Assembly: GCA_027886175.1 (NCBI GenBank)
Contig: JAJNNQ010000003.1
Span: forward strand, 5,619,501 to 5,683,500
Direction: 5' to 3'
DNA: 64,000 bases
From: Phylloscopus collybita
Taxonomy: Eukaryota; Chordata; Aves; Passeriformes; Phylloscopidae
Below are positions 14,181-27,000 of this stretch, piece after piece; the first letter of the stretch is position 1, and every line of letters starts with the position of its first letter. A program made the translations under genes and the position numbers. The notes under the pieces are model-generated. The model was not told the DNA's origin and made no database searches. It saw only the letters and a list, made by a program, of their open reading frames with translations.

Positions 14181-16556
14181 TCCAGAGTTTTGAATTGAAT
14201 TTTGAATTTTCTGGTGTCAGGTGCCAGTTTGCGGTCAGATTTTGGCCTCTGTCCTCAGATTAATTTGCTGATGTTGCCTCTCTAGTTACATGTTACCTGT
14301 TTGTACCAGCTGAGGTTCTTCCAGAGAAAAAGGAAATGAGCCTCTTAACTGGGAGTTTTTGCTACTCCTCACTCAGAGGTGTGTTGGAACTCACTCTTTC
14401 TTTTGGCAAAGAGATGCTTGAACTTTTTGTATGTAACTGAAAGCACCTGGTTATGAAGTGGTAAAGCCTAAAGAAGGAAGGAGATCTTTGGACAGGATGA
14501 AGAGTAAAGATGATGTGGTAGTGCTTTGACACAGAATGGGAAGGCAGATTTAGGAGTAGAAATAAATAAATGAAACTGACAAAAAAGTTCAAGCAGTGAT
14601 GTCTGTGTGGGTGTGATTTGCCTGTGTTAAAGTCAGGCTTGTAAGTTAAAACTAAACACAGCTATCTCTGTAATGGACTTGGGCATTCTAGAAAGTCTTT
14701 TTAATAGAGTTCATATTGTATTTTGAGGTTAAATTACCTCAATAAAAATAATTCCTCCGTGTGCTTTCTGGATTTGAAGTTTAATCAGACTGTCTTGGAA
14801 AGAAGCCTGGGACTAATATGAGCATTTTCTTGATGTGATGTCTGCACATTTTCATGAGAGGAGTAAAGGTCATTCCCTGTTGGATGGGGAAGAGCTTCCT
14901 AAAGCAACACTAGATTTTTCTGCAGTTTCTTTACAGTGGTGATGTTAAGGTTAAATTTAATTTCACAGCTAAAAATAGTATCTAGAGTGTAAAACAGTTG
15001 CTAAATTAGCAGCTTTTCTTGTTCAGTGATTGTAAGTCAAAATTGGGCTGATTGTGAAAGAATTCTTAGTGGAAATCGGTGTGGAAATCAGTGTTATCAT
15101 CTGACCTCGGTTTTTCCCTATTCTTTTAATTTTCTCCTTTACAGCTCTTGTAATGGTATAAAGGAGTGAAGGTGTTCTTGTATGAGCAGATCTGGGGACT
15201 GGAGTGAAACTGCAGCTTGTACATCCAGTGGGTGCTCACTGGGTAGGAGCTCATTTTGGTTATTTCCAGACTGGGTAGCAATCATTGAGCAGGTAGAACA
15301 CTGAACTAGCCAGTCATCCAAACCGGTTAATGTTCATCTTTCTAGGGTGTAAATATCTTAAAGGCAGTGTTTCTTACAGCAGTGCATTCTGGGGGCTTTT
15401 TGTGTGTTCAGGATAAAAATGCATGTGACCTTGGTTTAGTGAAAGTACAAGAACAAATTCCGTTGAATAAAAGCACATCTGAAAAGTTAAACAAAAAAAT
15501 CCTTTTCTACAGATTAAGCCCGGTGCCTTTCTCCTCCCTTTTAAACATTTAAACACACTCTTTACATGGTGCTTAAGCTTTTAAGTCAAAGTTATGAGGT
15601 GCTTTAGCCAGGCTTGAGCCTGAGAACAAGACCCAAACCAGGACAATAACAAAATGACACAAAGATTGACTCCACCGTGCTTGCTGGATGAAGTGAAAAC
15701 TGCTGAAATATAAATCCTATATCCTGGGATTTCACTGCCTGCTGGAACTAATCTCATTAACTTAAAACCACCTGAGGCTTAAGAGACATATACACTGCTG
15801 TGAGAAATTATATTTATCTCATCCTAGGGGGAAATCCTTTCCCTCCCCCAGCTTACCTTACTTTTGACTTTGTCATTCTTGAATTACCAGGTCATTTCTC
15901 CCCCATGGGAAAGTCGTCATAGCTCACAGCTATGCAATTACTGTATCTGAAGTTCACTGCTGTATGAATGCTGAGATCACTGTTCGAGGGTTTTCTTCTT
16001 AAATAATTTCCTAGAGAAAACAAAGACTGGAAAAATAATAGGTTGGCAGTTTACTTAAATAAAGTTCCTCCAGAGCTACAGGAAAAGATTCCAGAACTAA
16101 AAACACAGTATAAGGCAAACAGCTTACAGAAAGCATTAAGGTGTTTATTGCCTTTGTAAACCAAACACTGAGTTGTCTTTAACCATTAAAGTTTAAGAGA
16201 TTGCTGGCCTCTGATAAGTGGTAATTGAATGCAGAAATTTCCAGCCCGAGGTTGCAGTTTGAAATCCCATGAGTGTTGCCAGGGAGAGTTCTGGAGTTGA
16301 GTGGTTGATTGCTGCACTCCGATTTGGATTGAGACTAGATCCCAAATCTGCATTCAGTATTAAATCTAGCCAGTAGAAATATTCTGTTTGACATGGGAGG
16401 ATTTTGGATAAGGCTTTTACTGATAACCTTGTTGGACTTTGTAGCGAGGCAAAATGACCTTGTTCAAGTATCTTTCAACGTGTGTCTAACTTCTGAAAAA
16501 AATGAGTAAATCAATCTTGGGTTATCCATTTAACAGCTCAAATATAAAGTGGTATT

Positions 16557-16588
16557 AAAAAAAAAAAAAAAGAACAAAGGAAAAAAAA
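16557..16588. repeat. A-rich simple tract
   Basis: Fifteen A (16557-16571) are followed by a short purine stretch and a further eight A. No retroelement body is recognised immediately upstream. Confidence 0.8.
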
Positions 16589-16889
16589 GTAGTGTAAAAA
16601 CAGAGTGAGCTCTGAAAACCAAATCCTGAAGGCCTGGTCTGTCAGATGGAATACAGAAAGCCCTATGCAGTGAAAGCTTTTTGTGGTGAGCCTGGCCCTT
16701 GGGTGCTGCTCCCAGAAGGGAACCCCTGGAGTAGGGAGTCTGTGTTGTGGAGGTGGGAGTTACTGTCAGTGAGATGGAGGTGCCAGCTTCTGTGACTAAG
16801 AGAAATGACCACTGAGCCAAACTACACCTCCTTTTTGTAAAACCCAGCTCAAAAGGTGATTTGTGGATTTGAATGATAGATCTGTCAAA

Positions 16890-17330
16890 GTTCACTGTTT
16901 ACAGTGGTTTATTGGCCCTAAGTGACCATTTCCCAAGCAGCCATTTAAATTGTTCTGTGTTGGTAGTGTGTGTATAGGGACAACAATAGATGCAGTTGCA
17001 ATTGCAGACCAATTACAGTAATTAAAAATTATAATAAAAGCTTCTGTTTCTCTTTCATCTGTATGGGATGAAAGTGGTCTGGTCTGTCGATGGGAATGCC
17101 CCATTAATCCTCTGTTAATGCCCCATATTTAAAGGCCTACAATGAAGTGTGTATGAGCAAACAGTGAAGTGCATTAATGTCTCTGGATTAGGAGTCCATG
17201 TAATTATGGTGCTAATTACGTGTTGTTGTGATCTTGTCTAGATGTAAGTGAATTTGGTCAAGTGTTTTTGTTTAGTTTTCGAGTAATGAATAAATCAGTG
17301 AAGTTACAAATGGCTGTTGCTATTGTGTCG
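16890..17330. promoter_or_regulatory. Possible conserved non-coding element
   Basis: Several TAATTA/TTAATG-type cores are clustered here: CAATTACAGTAATTA at about 17009, two CCCATTAAT/TTAATGCCCC arrangements at 17100-17127, and TAATTATGGTGCTAATTACG around 17200-17220. The paired ATTAATCCTCTGTTAATG arrangement and little low-complexity sequence resemble vertebrate developmental enhancers. No function or target gene can be named. This is inference from composition and motif spacing, not proof of conservation. Confidence 0.25.
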
Positions 17331-18520
17331 TTAAGAATAGAGTCTGTAGGGGTGAATGGTTGCTGAACTCTGGTGTACATTCCCTTTCCAGTCCTGCATA
17401 AATGAGTACAGCATATTCCAGTTTATTTAGTGATGGACAGGCTGTTAGTTCTTAAAATAGCTAAGGAATAGGAACCTGACACCTTGAATGATTTATGTGT
17501 TTTCTTTGTAAGCTTGTTTCTGTTTTGTAACCTTTAAAATGTGGGTTTTATGAGTGATATCATTAAAATTTATACTCCCTCTAGTATGTGATGTTAGTCA
17601 TTATTGCTCTGCTGTGCCTCCAGATCACCTGTCTGAATTATAAAGCAACCTTCCTTGGAGCTAAATAGAATTTTTTTTTTCCAAATGCATGCTGACTTCA
17701 TTATTTTTCATTGGAAGTCCCTTACCAGAGCGGAGGCCAGAATCTGGCCTTTCCTGCTTTCCATCCAAGTGGGAAAGGTTACTAGGAGTAACTGTTTATT
17801 TCTAGGAATGAAATATGAGGGGTTCTTTAACTTAAGAGATCTGATATCAATCAGAAGAAACTTCCAGAGAATTTGTTTTGAAGTGTACACTATTTTTTCT
17901 TCTTTGTTAACTGAGATTGATATGCTCGGGAAGTGATTTAATGTTGTGCTGGGCTTTGTTACACTAATTTAAAAGTGTTTCAGCAAAGAGTGTATCTCAG
18001 AGGAAAAAAAAATACTGATACTGAAAGTGAATCACAGTCCTTGAATTCCATCAGCTGAGACTCTTAAAGATCTTATACACCAGGAGAGATTTTGTAAAAG
18101 GTTTCAAAATTACACCTTTAGTCTGCATCCTCAAATTGAAAGTGCCAAAAAGGTTTCTTCTGGAAACCTTCACAGTACTCTCCAAAAGTTTTGGGGGTTT
18201 TTTAAATGAATTAATCCAACGAAAAATGGAAGTTTTGCTGAACTGTGGATTACTCCCCTGGTTCTCTGAAGACTTGTCATGCAAGCTGCACTGTCACTCA
18301 TGAAGATCTCCCATGCCTCTCTTCTTTCAGGAAACAAATGATCTTTATTTAATGTTTATGTTGTATATCGTCTAGCAGATTGTAGTATAGAGTAATTAAT
18401 TGCGAACTTCCCAACATGACTTACTAGGCAGCTTTCATCCAGAGGTGAGAAGGAATTGTTTTCCCATCAGTATGACTGTAGATGTTTTCGTTTTTTTGAA
18501 TTAAGCCTATTTGCCTGGAA

Positions 18521-18890
18521 TCAGATTGAGTCCAACCATTAACCCAGCACTTGCCAGTCCTCCACCAGCCCATGTTCCCAGTAAATGCCTCTGGCCATGG
18601 AGATTCAGCCACTTCCCTGGGCACCCCTGCCAGGATGTGACACACCTTTCTCTGAGGAAATTTACCCTAATAGCCAGTCTGAAACTTGCCCTGGCACAGC
18701 TTGTGGCAGGTTCCTCTTGTCCTTTTGCTTGCTACTTGGGAGACCAACCCCGCCTGGCCCCAGCTTCCTTTCAGGTGGCTGTAGAGTCATGAGGTTCTTT
18801 TTCTCCTGGCTGAACACCCTCAACTCCCTCAGCTGCTCTTCAAAAGACTTGTTCTCTTCTGCCTTCACCAGCTTCATCTTTCAGAAGATG
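18521..18890 (-). mobile_element. CR1 LINE fragment (5'-truncated)
   Basis: Read on the plus strand, the order of blocks matches the reverse complement of an avian CR1 3' region: 'gattgagtccaaccatt' near 18524, 'ccacttccctgggca' near 18609, a 'cctcttgtcc...gcttg..acttggga' block near 18713-18741, 'tcctttcaggtggctgtagag' near 18767, then 'ctcctggctgaacaccctcaa' and 'ctccctcagctgctcttc' at 18804-18842. CR1 elements are non-LTR retrotransposons that usually insert as 5'-truncated copies. This one keeps only about 370 bases and is diverged, with several indels. Short open frames on both strands of this piece are by-products and not host genes. The exact edges are uncertain by some tens of bases. 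Confidence 0.88.
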
Positions 18891-19979
18891 CTAGAGCATG
18901 CAAAAGAGTTGGGATTCAGGCTGTGCCTGTATGGTTTTTTTGTGTGTGTTTATGTTTATCTTATATAACCTTATCTTTGTAATACAAATGATTTACTGAT
19001 GTTAACAGAGGATAAAATACTAATTTCAGTGCAGCCTGAGGCTACCTTGATATATTCAGTGCTGTCATCTAGTTTCATTGAAAGATATGTGATATAGCAC
19101 TAGAAAATGAGTTTGAACAACAGAAGATGTGTTATTGTTGGAAAACATAAGGATGGAATATGTCAGATAAGAGTCATGTCAGAGTAAGTGCACTCAAGTG
19201 CTGGATCCTGAAGCCAGTGGCCTTTTCCTGAAATAGGTGGTTATCATGTTGCCTGTTGTTACAGTTATTAAAATTCCTTGTCTGCTTCTGTTCTCAGAAT
19301 GACCATTCTCTCAATAATTGCAAAGCAAGTTCCCTGTCATGTTACAGATTTCCCTATTTATTTTTGTTACAAAGAAAATGTGAGCATCAGAGGTTCCTGC
19401 ATTGAACGCTTCCAGCAGCCTCATTCTTAGAGCTGGAAGGAAAGCTCTGTGAGTGTGAAATCCTAGTATCAGCTGAGGTTTGTTTCAAGATTCTTGTCCT
19501 CACCACACACACTGCAACTAGACTTTGATTAAAGTAATGCTATCAGGTTGAAGTTTAATTTGCTGTATGCTACTTATACGTATTTTAAATTGTGAGTGGA
19601 CTCCGTACATAAATGTCAGTGAGATGGTGAAAGAGGTGGAAAGAAGAGCTATGATGGTGATTAGAGGAGGCTGAGTTGAGTTTTTCATAGGATTAATGCT
19701 TTCCAAATTGGAGGATATAAGATTGAAAGTGAAGGGCACACTCCTTGTTGAGGGAAAGTGGTGGAGTGATCCTAATTCAGAATCTCATTAAAGCAACTGT
19801 CAGGATTCCTCTATTTTACCATCACCTCCCCTATTCTATAAGAGTCAGCTGTCGTTTGGAGTGAGCATACTGCCAAAGAGGCATTTACAAATAAATGAAA
19901 AATGTCACAATTGATTTTGTTCCTTTCAGAGGACTCTGTGTCAGCTTTGTCACAAACCCTTTGTTATTCTCTCTTTCAG

Positions 19980-20038
19980 ATCTCTTGTCTGGACTTTGGA
20001 AATAACTTTGGTTCTTGGATTCCTTCTGTTGACCCGGG
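19980..20038 (+). other. Exon-like interval between good splice signals (unconfirmed)
   Basis: A pyrimidine-rich tract ends in CTCTCTTTCAG at 19979, and a GTAAGC donor begins at 20039. The 59 bases between are open in two frames. One frame (from 19981) would give a hydrophobic stretch with leucine, valine and phenylalanine; the other (from 19980) contains NNFGSW. The length is not a multiple of three, so skipping it would shift frame. I do not recognise the peptide, no partner exons are visible, and decoy splice pairs are expected by chance in 64 kb. It could be a small coding exon, a long non-coding RNA exon or a decoy. Confidence 0.15.
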
Positions 20039-23000
20039 GTAAGCTCCCTGGTCTATGACTTTTTATTAACATTTGTGCAACAGTTAAATAACATTGACTT
20101 TTCAGTGCCTATGAAGGATGAAATGCTAGAAGTTCTTCCCAATTACCTTATGAGTGTGTATAGAAGCTGCATAATATAATCCACGCTTGAAAATACCACT
20201 TAAAACCAGATTTATTTCGTAGTTTCTCCTATAGAAGTATTTGCACATTATGGTAATTACTTTGCAAAGTGTTGTGTGCCATGGTAGTGCCACATAAAAT
20301 ATGAATAACTGTGTGATTTCATTTGTTTCTAAAGAATATGTACTCCTAAGGTTGGTAGTGCTCTTTTCTTCCATATTTATAATATCTTATTCTCTGTATG
20401 TTAGATGGTTATAGTGTATTTTCCTGCTTGTGAGGAGATCAAAAGGTTGGTTTTTTTACAAAGGTTGTTTTTCTTTCTTTGTTGTATTTGCTGGCTGGAT
20501 AAGTGAACTTGATGTGCAATATCAGTCTACCCCTTTTAATGCAAAAGTGATACCATAAGATTGGATATTTGTTGAAATGTCATTATAAGAAAAAGTTGAG
20601 ATGGTTTAGGTATGAAGTAGCTGAACTACAATTACATCTGACAAAACTGGTTTAGTTATTTTTTCCTTGAGCTTCAGTTTTTGAGATTGCAATCAAAAAT
20701 ACAGTGTTTTACTAAAATTGCTGTGCAAGAAACTTCATTAACATTCAGAAAATACCTATGATCCTTTAAATAGGAGTTGAAGATTTCTGAAGACAGACCT
20801 TTGCTACATTTAAGAGTAATTTTTGTCCTTGCTGAATTTTCTGTGATGTCCAGGAAGTGTAACCTGCAAATAGTAATAGGACACTATTTCACTTTCCACT
20901 TTCTACTAACTTCAACAAAAAAAACCTCAGACTGTATAGAAAGAATTGGTTTGTGATGGTTTTGTATTTCTAAAGGGATTCTTCAGCAACAGTCCACACA
21001 TATTTTTCAATCTGGCAAACAGCCAGAAGTCCCTCTTTGAATGCATGATTTTTCATAGCATATTAAAAAAAACCTTTTTCTGCATTTTATCACTATTGCT
21101 ATTACCAAATTTTTAAAGACAGGAGAACCGAAGAAAATCACTTTGCTGTCACACTTGTGCTCTGGAAGCTCTTAAGAAAATGGGGAAGAATTGGATTCTA
21201 TAAGGAAAACAAGAACAATTTATGGTGTCACCTGCCCTGTGTGCAGGTTTTGCTTCTTTTCCTCTTTCACCTGCGTTTTTAATCTAGCTTGATGAGTTCA
21301 ACTTCAGCACTGCAGAAATTTGCTTGCATTGGTGTATGCATATTTGTCAGCTGTTTAAGCATTTTGAATGCATTATTTTATGCATTGTTTTTGCTGTTCT
21401 GATACACATTTTGCTTAATTAGAATGAAAAGTGTTGAATTTGTTCTGAAAGAAAATTTTAAGTGAATATTTGAAGTAACTGTTGAATTTTCTGGAAGTTC
21501 AGACTTTTTATTTTTCTTCTTTTAACTAAAAAAAATCAAAACTCGTTAACTAGAACTTCCAAAGAACACCTTTAATTTGTACTTTGGACAGTTTTGTTTA
21601 CATGATAGTACAAAGTCTCTGGCAAAGCTCTCTAGAGCAGTCTCTGAAACTGTATTTTCAGCAGTGGGCTGCTCACCCTTGCTGTTCTTCTATTCTAAAT
21701 TCTAAAATATGAATCTGTAAGGACAGAAAATTAGTTCTGGCAGTGTGGAAGATGATGACACAGTCTCAAGGAATGAATCAGACAGTTCAAGGCTGTTATG
21801 TTTGTGTAATTAATTAATACTACTGTAAACAGAGATGGAAAGAAGGAAAACTAGGAAGAAAATTAAGAACTCATCATTATCAGCTTTATTCATTCCCCAA
21901 ACTCCACCCTCCCGTTTGACTTAATAAATTGTTTTGAGGTAAATCTGAATGGAAATCTGTAGCATTTCACATCTAAATGAGGCATGCACTTAGGAGTAAA
22001 GCAGTGCTGCAAAGGCCAATCCAGAACTCTCCCCAAACGCCTTGGAACAAAAATGTTTAAATATGACTTGGCAGATTTGCAGAAGCGTAGACTTTCACTC
22101 ACCAAATTTTCACTCAGCCACATTTGATCATGTTACTGATGTTGATGTGTCCCAGCTTTTAAGAGCTGAGCATACTCTGATCCATGCTCGTGCAGATGCA
22201 AATATCTGTGCCCCAGCTGTTGGCATATCTGGGAATTAATTCCATATATTAGTCTGAATCATGAGATTGCTCTCGAGTACTGGGTGTCCCTACAAGCAGT
22301 GGATGAAATGTCATGGCTGGCAGCATTGCCATGAGTTTGAAAATAACTTTAGTGGGAGATTCTCTAAGATCACCACCTCGCAAATAGCAAAAAAAAGATT
22401 AATTAAATAAAGGAGAAACTTGTGAACACCACCACTGCTTATTCAGTTCACTGAGGAACTTGCAGGTTGGGAATGAGCCCAGAAAGAGCCGAAGGGATAC
22501 ACAGAGCGTTTGTTCCAATGAGAACCCTTCATGGAAGTGAACCAAGGGCAGTCCTGTGCTGCTAATACAGCTTTCCTGTAAGCTTATTTTCAGCCAGGAG
22601 GAAGGGAGTAGGGAAGTGCACTGAGAGCTGTATCTTTCTGCATCACTTTCTGTTCTTAAACTGCAAGTGAAAAGGTTACATCTATTTAAATTGAAGTCCA
22701 GCTGATGGAGGCTGTCCCGTTCCCCAGTGCCCCCCCAGTAATGGTTTTGCTGTGCATGCTGACAGTTGTTCAGCTTCTGGACCCAGAATATTCTTTCACC
22801 CTGTTTTCATACACAAATGTCTCTCTTCCTTTTTTAACTGAATAAAGGGGCTGTATTTCTAAGTCATGGGGATGCTGGTCTCATTTCAGTGGGATGAATC
22901 ACAGACCCTTCCCAGTGCCCAAGTACATGACTTTTTGTGGAATAAGACAGCTTTTCTGTATGTGAAGAAAAAATAATTGGCAAAGAGGGGAGGGTGGAGG

Positions 23001-24000
23001 AAATAAGGATGATAACCTGGTCAAATGGGGAAAGCAAAGGTTTGTCACGAGTTTGTCAATGAAGTTATTACAATTTCACTTTTAGAAGATCTACTTAAAA
23101 AAATCCTGATGAAGGTCATTCCTAGTTGAAATCAGTCCAGTTTTTAGCACCTCCTCTGTTCTGCCCTACGTTATTTCTTAAATTAAATTCCATATTATTC
23201 CTTTGACTTTAGAGAGGTCAGTGATGCAGTACATCATTCTTCACCTCTTTGTATCTGAGACTCTGCTCTGTGCTGCTGCCCCTTTTAGCTGTTAGGAAAC
23301 ACTTATTATCCAACTGGTGTCCTCCAAAGTGTTTGGTGTTTTTCCTTTATAAATTGCAAGTGATGTAATGGAACTCACGGCAGAAAGGACATGTGGAGAA
23401 GACAATGCTAACAAACAGTTTGCAGCTCCTCATTGCCGTGGCTGAACGAGTTGGTTTTAGGTAATTTGCTATTCAAACAGGAATAATGAGGTTAAATGCG
23501 TTTTACTCCTTTTCATTGTGGCACAATGGTCAAGCCTGAACCACTTAATTTGAGGGGGTTGGACAGGGCAAAGAAAATTGCTAATCATGTGCTTAATTGA
23601 TCATTCTCTCATGATTGCCTCTAGCTGTAGATAGTCTGAGATTAACCATCAGAAAACCACTGGGGCCATACAGGAACATACCATGGAGCAGCTTAATGGT
23701 GAAATGGTTCAATTGCTGCCAACTCAGCAGAGCAAAGGCAGGGGATGAAGCTATTGTGCTGAACCCTAGAAACCTGAGTTTTTGGTCAAAACCTGACATG
23801 AAATGCATGTGGTGTGATCATCTCTGCATAGTCTATTTGGGGAGCAGGGAAGTTCTTTTGACTACATTTCCTGGGGTCATTATTTTAGCAAGAGCATCGT
23901 GGGAATGTTTTCAGCACAGAAAAGCAGGACCTAACACATTTTGAGCTTTCTCTATGAAATTGTAGTATTTGCTTAAGCAATAAATGATTATTACAGCTGG

Positions 24001-24042
24001 GGTTGGTTTGTTGTTGTTGTTGGTTGGTTGTTGTTGTTTGTT

Positions 24043-24085
<43 letters not shown>
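24001..24085. repeat. GTT-rich patch leading into a 42-base poly-T run
   Basis: A G/T-rich segment with repeated GTT and GGTT units (24001-24043) runs into 42 consecutive T (24044-24085), the longest homopolymer in the window. On the minus strand it reads as a long poly-A followed by an A/C-rich patch. That could be the tail of a retrotransposed sequence whose body would lie at 24086 and above, but I recognise no gene or SINE there. Runs this long vary between individuals and are often mis-sized in assemblies. Confidence 0.85.
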
Positions 24086-24088
<3 letters not shown>

Positions 24089-27000
24089 TTTCCTAGAACA
24101 AAAACGTTTGAAATCCTATTCAGAATTGTTTTCCAAGTTCGTATGCCTGAGTATAGATTGGAATTGCTATAAGGAAAATCAATGAATTGCCATTGTGTTA
24201 ATGGTATTTGATAAGTATGTCCTTGGGCAATTTTTAGAATTGTAGCTATAATTTATTGTAATTATGATTACAATTCCTGTGTCTCTTCTGTAGCTCTAGA
24301 AGCAGGTTATGCAAACTTGTCAGCAGCAGCAGTGGTCTCCAGTAGAGCGATGGTTTTGCACGATGTCTTCATAAAAGGGAAACAAATGCAGCCTTCCATC
24401 CCCCACCATCTGTTGGTAGGGGTGTTCCCTTATTTTCTACTGTTTTGGGGAAGAATTTGCCTTAATGTTCTTGAATTAAGTGTAATAATTAAGATTTTTA
24501 ACATTTGTAAAAGCTTGACTCGCACGCAGGAGGTAGATTGTGACAGCCTGACATGCTCTGCTAAAATGATACATAAGTGGAGCAATGTTTTCATCAACAG
24601 AAATGTGTTGCTGTTCAAAGTTGATTCTCTCTGTAGGGTGCCATAAAGTAATTAGAAGACCATAACATGATCCTTCAGTATTGCATTAATTCCTTAGAGG
24701 GATGAATTCATCTTTTCTGACTGCAGTAGTGCATGACTGGCCATGGAAATGCCACTGAACTATAAAATCATCTGTAAAACAAAGAACAGTTTTTCTAGAG
24801 TAGCATGTTTATTTTACAAAACTCGTAAAAGGCTCATACTTTTAGTGATTTTTGCTTCCAGCAAACTGGAAGTGAAAGTATCTTAAAATTAAAAATCGAC
24901 ATGGAATTCTGTGTACTTTGCCTTAAAGAAAATTGCATGTGAAATATTTGTCTTCTGTGAGGACTGAAGACTATTAGGAGGTCTGTGCCAACACAAGAAG
25001 AATCTCTTGTTACAGATGATGAGTTTTTGCAGCTGGTGTAAACTAATCTGGCGATGGCTGCATACTGTAAATTTAAAGGATGAGAATTTTGAGCAGTTTT
25101 CTTTTCCCAGCTGTGGGTGGAGAGCTGGGTTTGTACAGTGAGACAGTGTTACTAATTAGCCTTGACTGGGTTTTTATTTTTATTTGTTAACTGACCAATG
25201 CCCTAAGCATGAGTTTGTAGTAGAGGCTTGTGTTGGCTGGAAGGGGAGGGACACTGGCCATGCACTGCTCAGATGGGACAAGACTGGAAATACTCAATGG
25301 GTTTGATCAGAAAAGATTCTGTGTGCAGCCTCTCTAAGATTACATGTTGCCCTGCTTACAGCAGCAATTCCAAAACCCACAAGGACATTTTTTAACCATC
25401 TTTTTATTATTCTACTGTAGAACATCCTTCTGATTGTGCTGTGAAGTGTGTTGCAATTGAGAGGTTCTTTTCAGCCCACCAGACTTGTGTGTTTCTGCTG
25501 TGTTTCAGTTTGTACTCAGCATTAATCCTTCCTGTAGGTTTTCAGGTGCAGTGCTGGAAGTGGCCCTTGCTGCCATATCCCAAAATAAAGCCCTTTTCTT
25601 GAAGAAGGGAAACATTGAGGTGTAGTTTGCTAAGGCAGAGGCTTTGGGAACGTGCAACAAGAATTTAGAAGTCTAATTAAGGAAGCATTGAATTTAAGGC
25701 CTTCCTTGACTACTTCACTCTAGTCAGTAATTTTGTGATTTTTGCAGAGGCTGCATGCCTTAGCACAAAGAAAGGCATGAGTGGTTCCATATGTGCAAAT
25801 TAGAATTAGTGACTCTCTTGTATGACACATGAAGGGAGCCTTTAGTTTCCAGCTAGGGAGCGTAATCGCTATTTCTTGGTTACTAAATATCCAGTATGCA
25901 AAACCAAATTATCAATGAGGGCATAAATCATTAGTCACGTGAGAAATATTGAAATATGAAAGAACATACAGAAGCTGAAATAAATGCTTCACACTCTGCT
26001 ATAGTTCAGGGCAGAGGTGCAATATCACATCCTTGTGATATTCTCAGTATACTTAGTAATTCTTTAGGAGTATGCTGTTCTAATTATAGCACATCTGAGT
26101 TCAAAAGGAGTGTTTCATATAGCCTTAAGGCCTATGAAGGAGATAATCTTCTTGGGAGTTCTGACATTTGTTTTAATGGAAGCAGGATCAAGCAGAAATG
26201 CTAGGCTGGAGTGACATTTAAATGTGATCAGCAATACTGATCAGCTGATCAGGAAATCGAGCTGTTCCAGCTGTTTACTTAAAAGACTCCTTGATGTAAC
26301 ATATTGTCAATTGTAGGGTTTTTTGTATTTTCTTAGAAAGAATATGGCTCTCCCCCTATGAATAAACCATCCCTATCCCGGTGATATGGATGACAAGGCT
26401 CTGATGGATTTCAGCAACATTATGAATCTCACCTGCTGGAGATTCAGTTTATATGCATGGATACAGAACTGCTCAAAGCAAAATGTTTCACCATCCTTGG
26501 ATGAGCACTTTCAGTGCTCCAAGGCATCTCAGTGCGTTAGGGAAGAGAGCTCATTTCCACAGAGATAAATGTTTTGCAGTGGTTTTATTCTCGCAAAAAG
26601 CTGAAGCCAGAACTAAGAAATGGAACAATTTTTGATTAAAAAGATCACCCCAGCTCCCCTGCCCAAACTAAACACCTGTGCAGGAAATAAATGATATTGT
26701 AATTAAAGTAACAGAGGTTTCAGCTTCACCAAGGAGACTGTCCAGTAGTGAGGCTTGCAGAAAATGGAACTGGCAAGCCTCAACTTTAAGGGCCTTGTTT
26801 GGAGATAGGATTGAGGGGTGTGAAGGTAGGCAGGTCCAGCTTTTTAGGAAGCTTCTTTCTGAGGGTTATGTATTCCTGTTGTTTTCACCTTGGCTCCTCC
26901 AAGTCCAGCTGTCTCCTCTGTAAAAATCAGCTATGCCTGATGTCCTGAAACACTGCCCTGGGAGTCACTGTCACTGCAGACCTTTTGAATTTGTTGTGAG

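Larger units (their letters stand above)
14181..18520. other. Unique non-coding DNA
   Basis: No gene or recognisable transposon is visible. It contains an A-rich tract at 16557-16588 and a possible conserved non-coding stretch at 16890-17330, listed separately. A short open frame on the minus strand crosses the A-rich tract and includes a run of phenylalanine codons, which marks it as a low-complexity artefact rather than a gene. Confidence 0.55.

Noticed and set aside
16530..16895. 121-codon open frame, minus strand, ending in many phenylalanines
   Set aside because: The phenylalanine run is the translated poly-A tract. No domain elsewhere.
18585..18968. 127-codon open frame, plus strand, and a 71-codon minus-strand frame inside it
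   Set aside because: Both are readings of a CR1 fragment; they are not host genes.
24003..24185. Open frames with long phenylalanine runs
   Set aside because: They are translations of the 42-base T run and the GTT patch.
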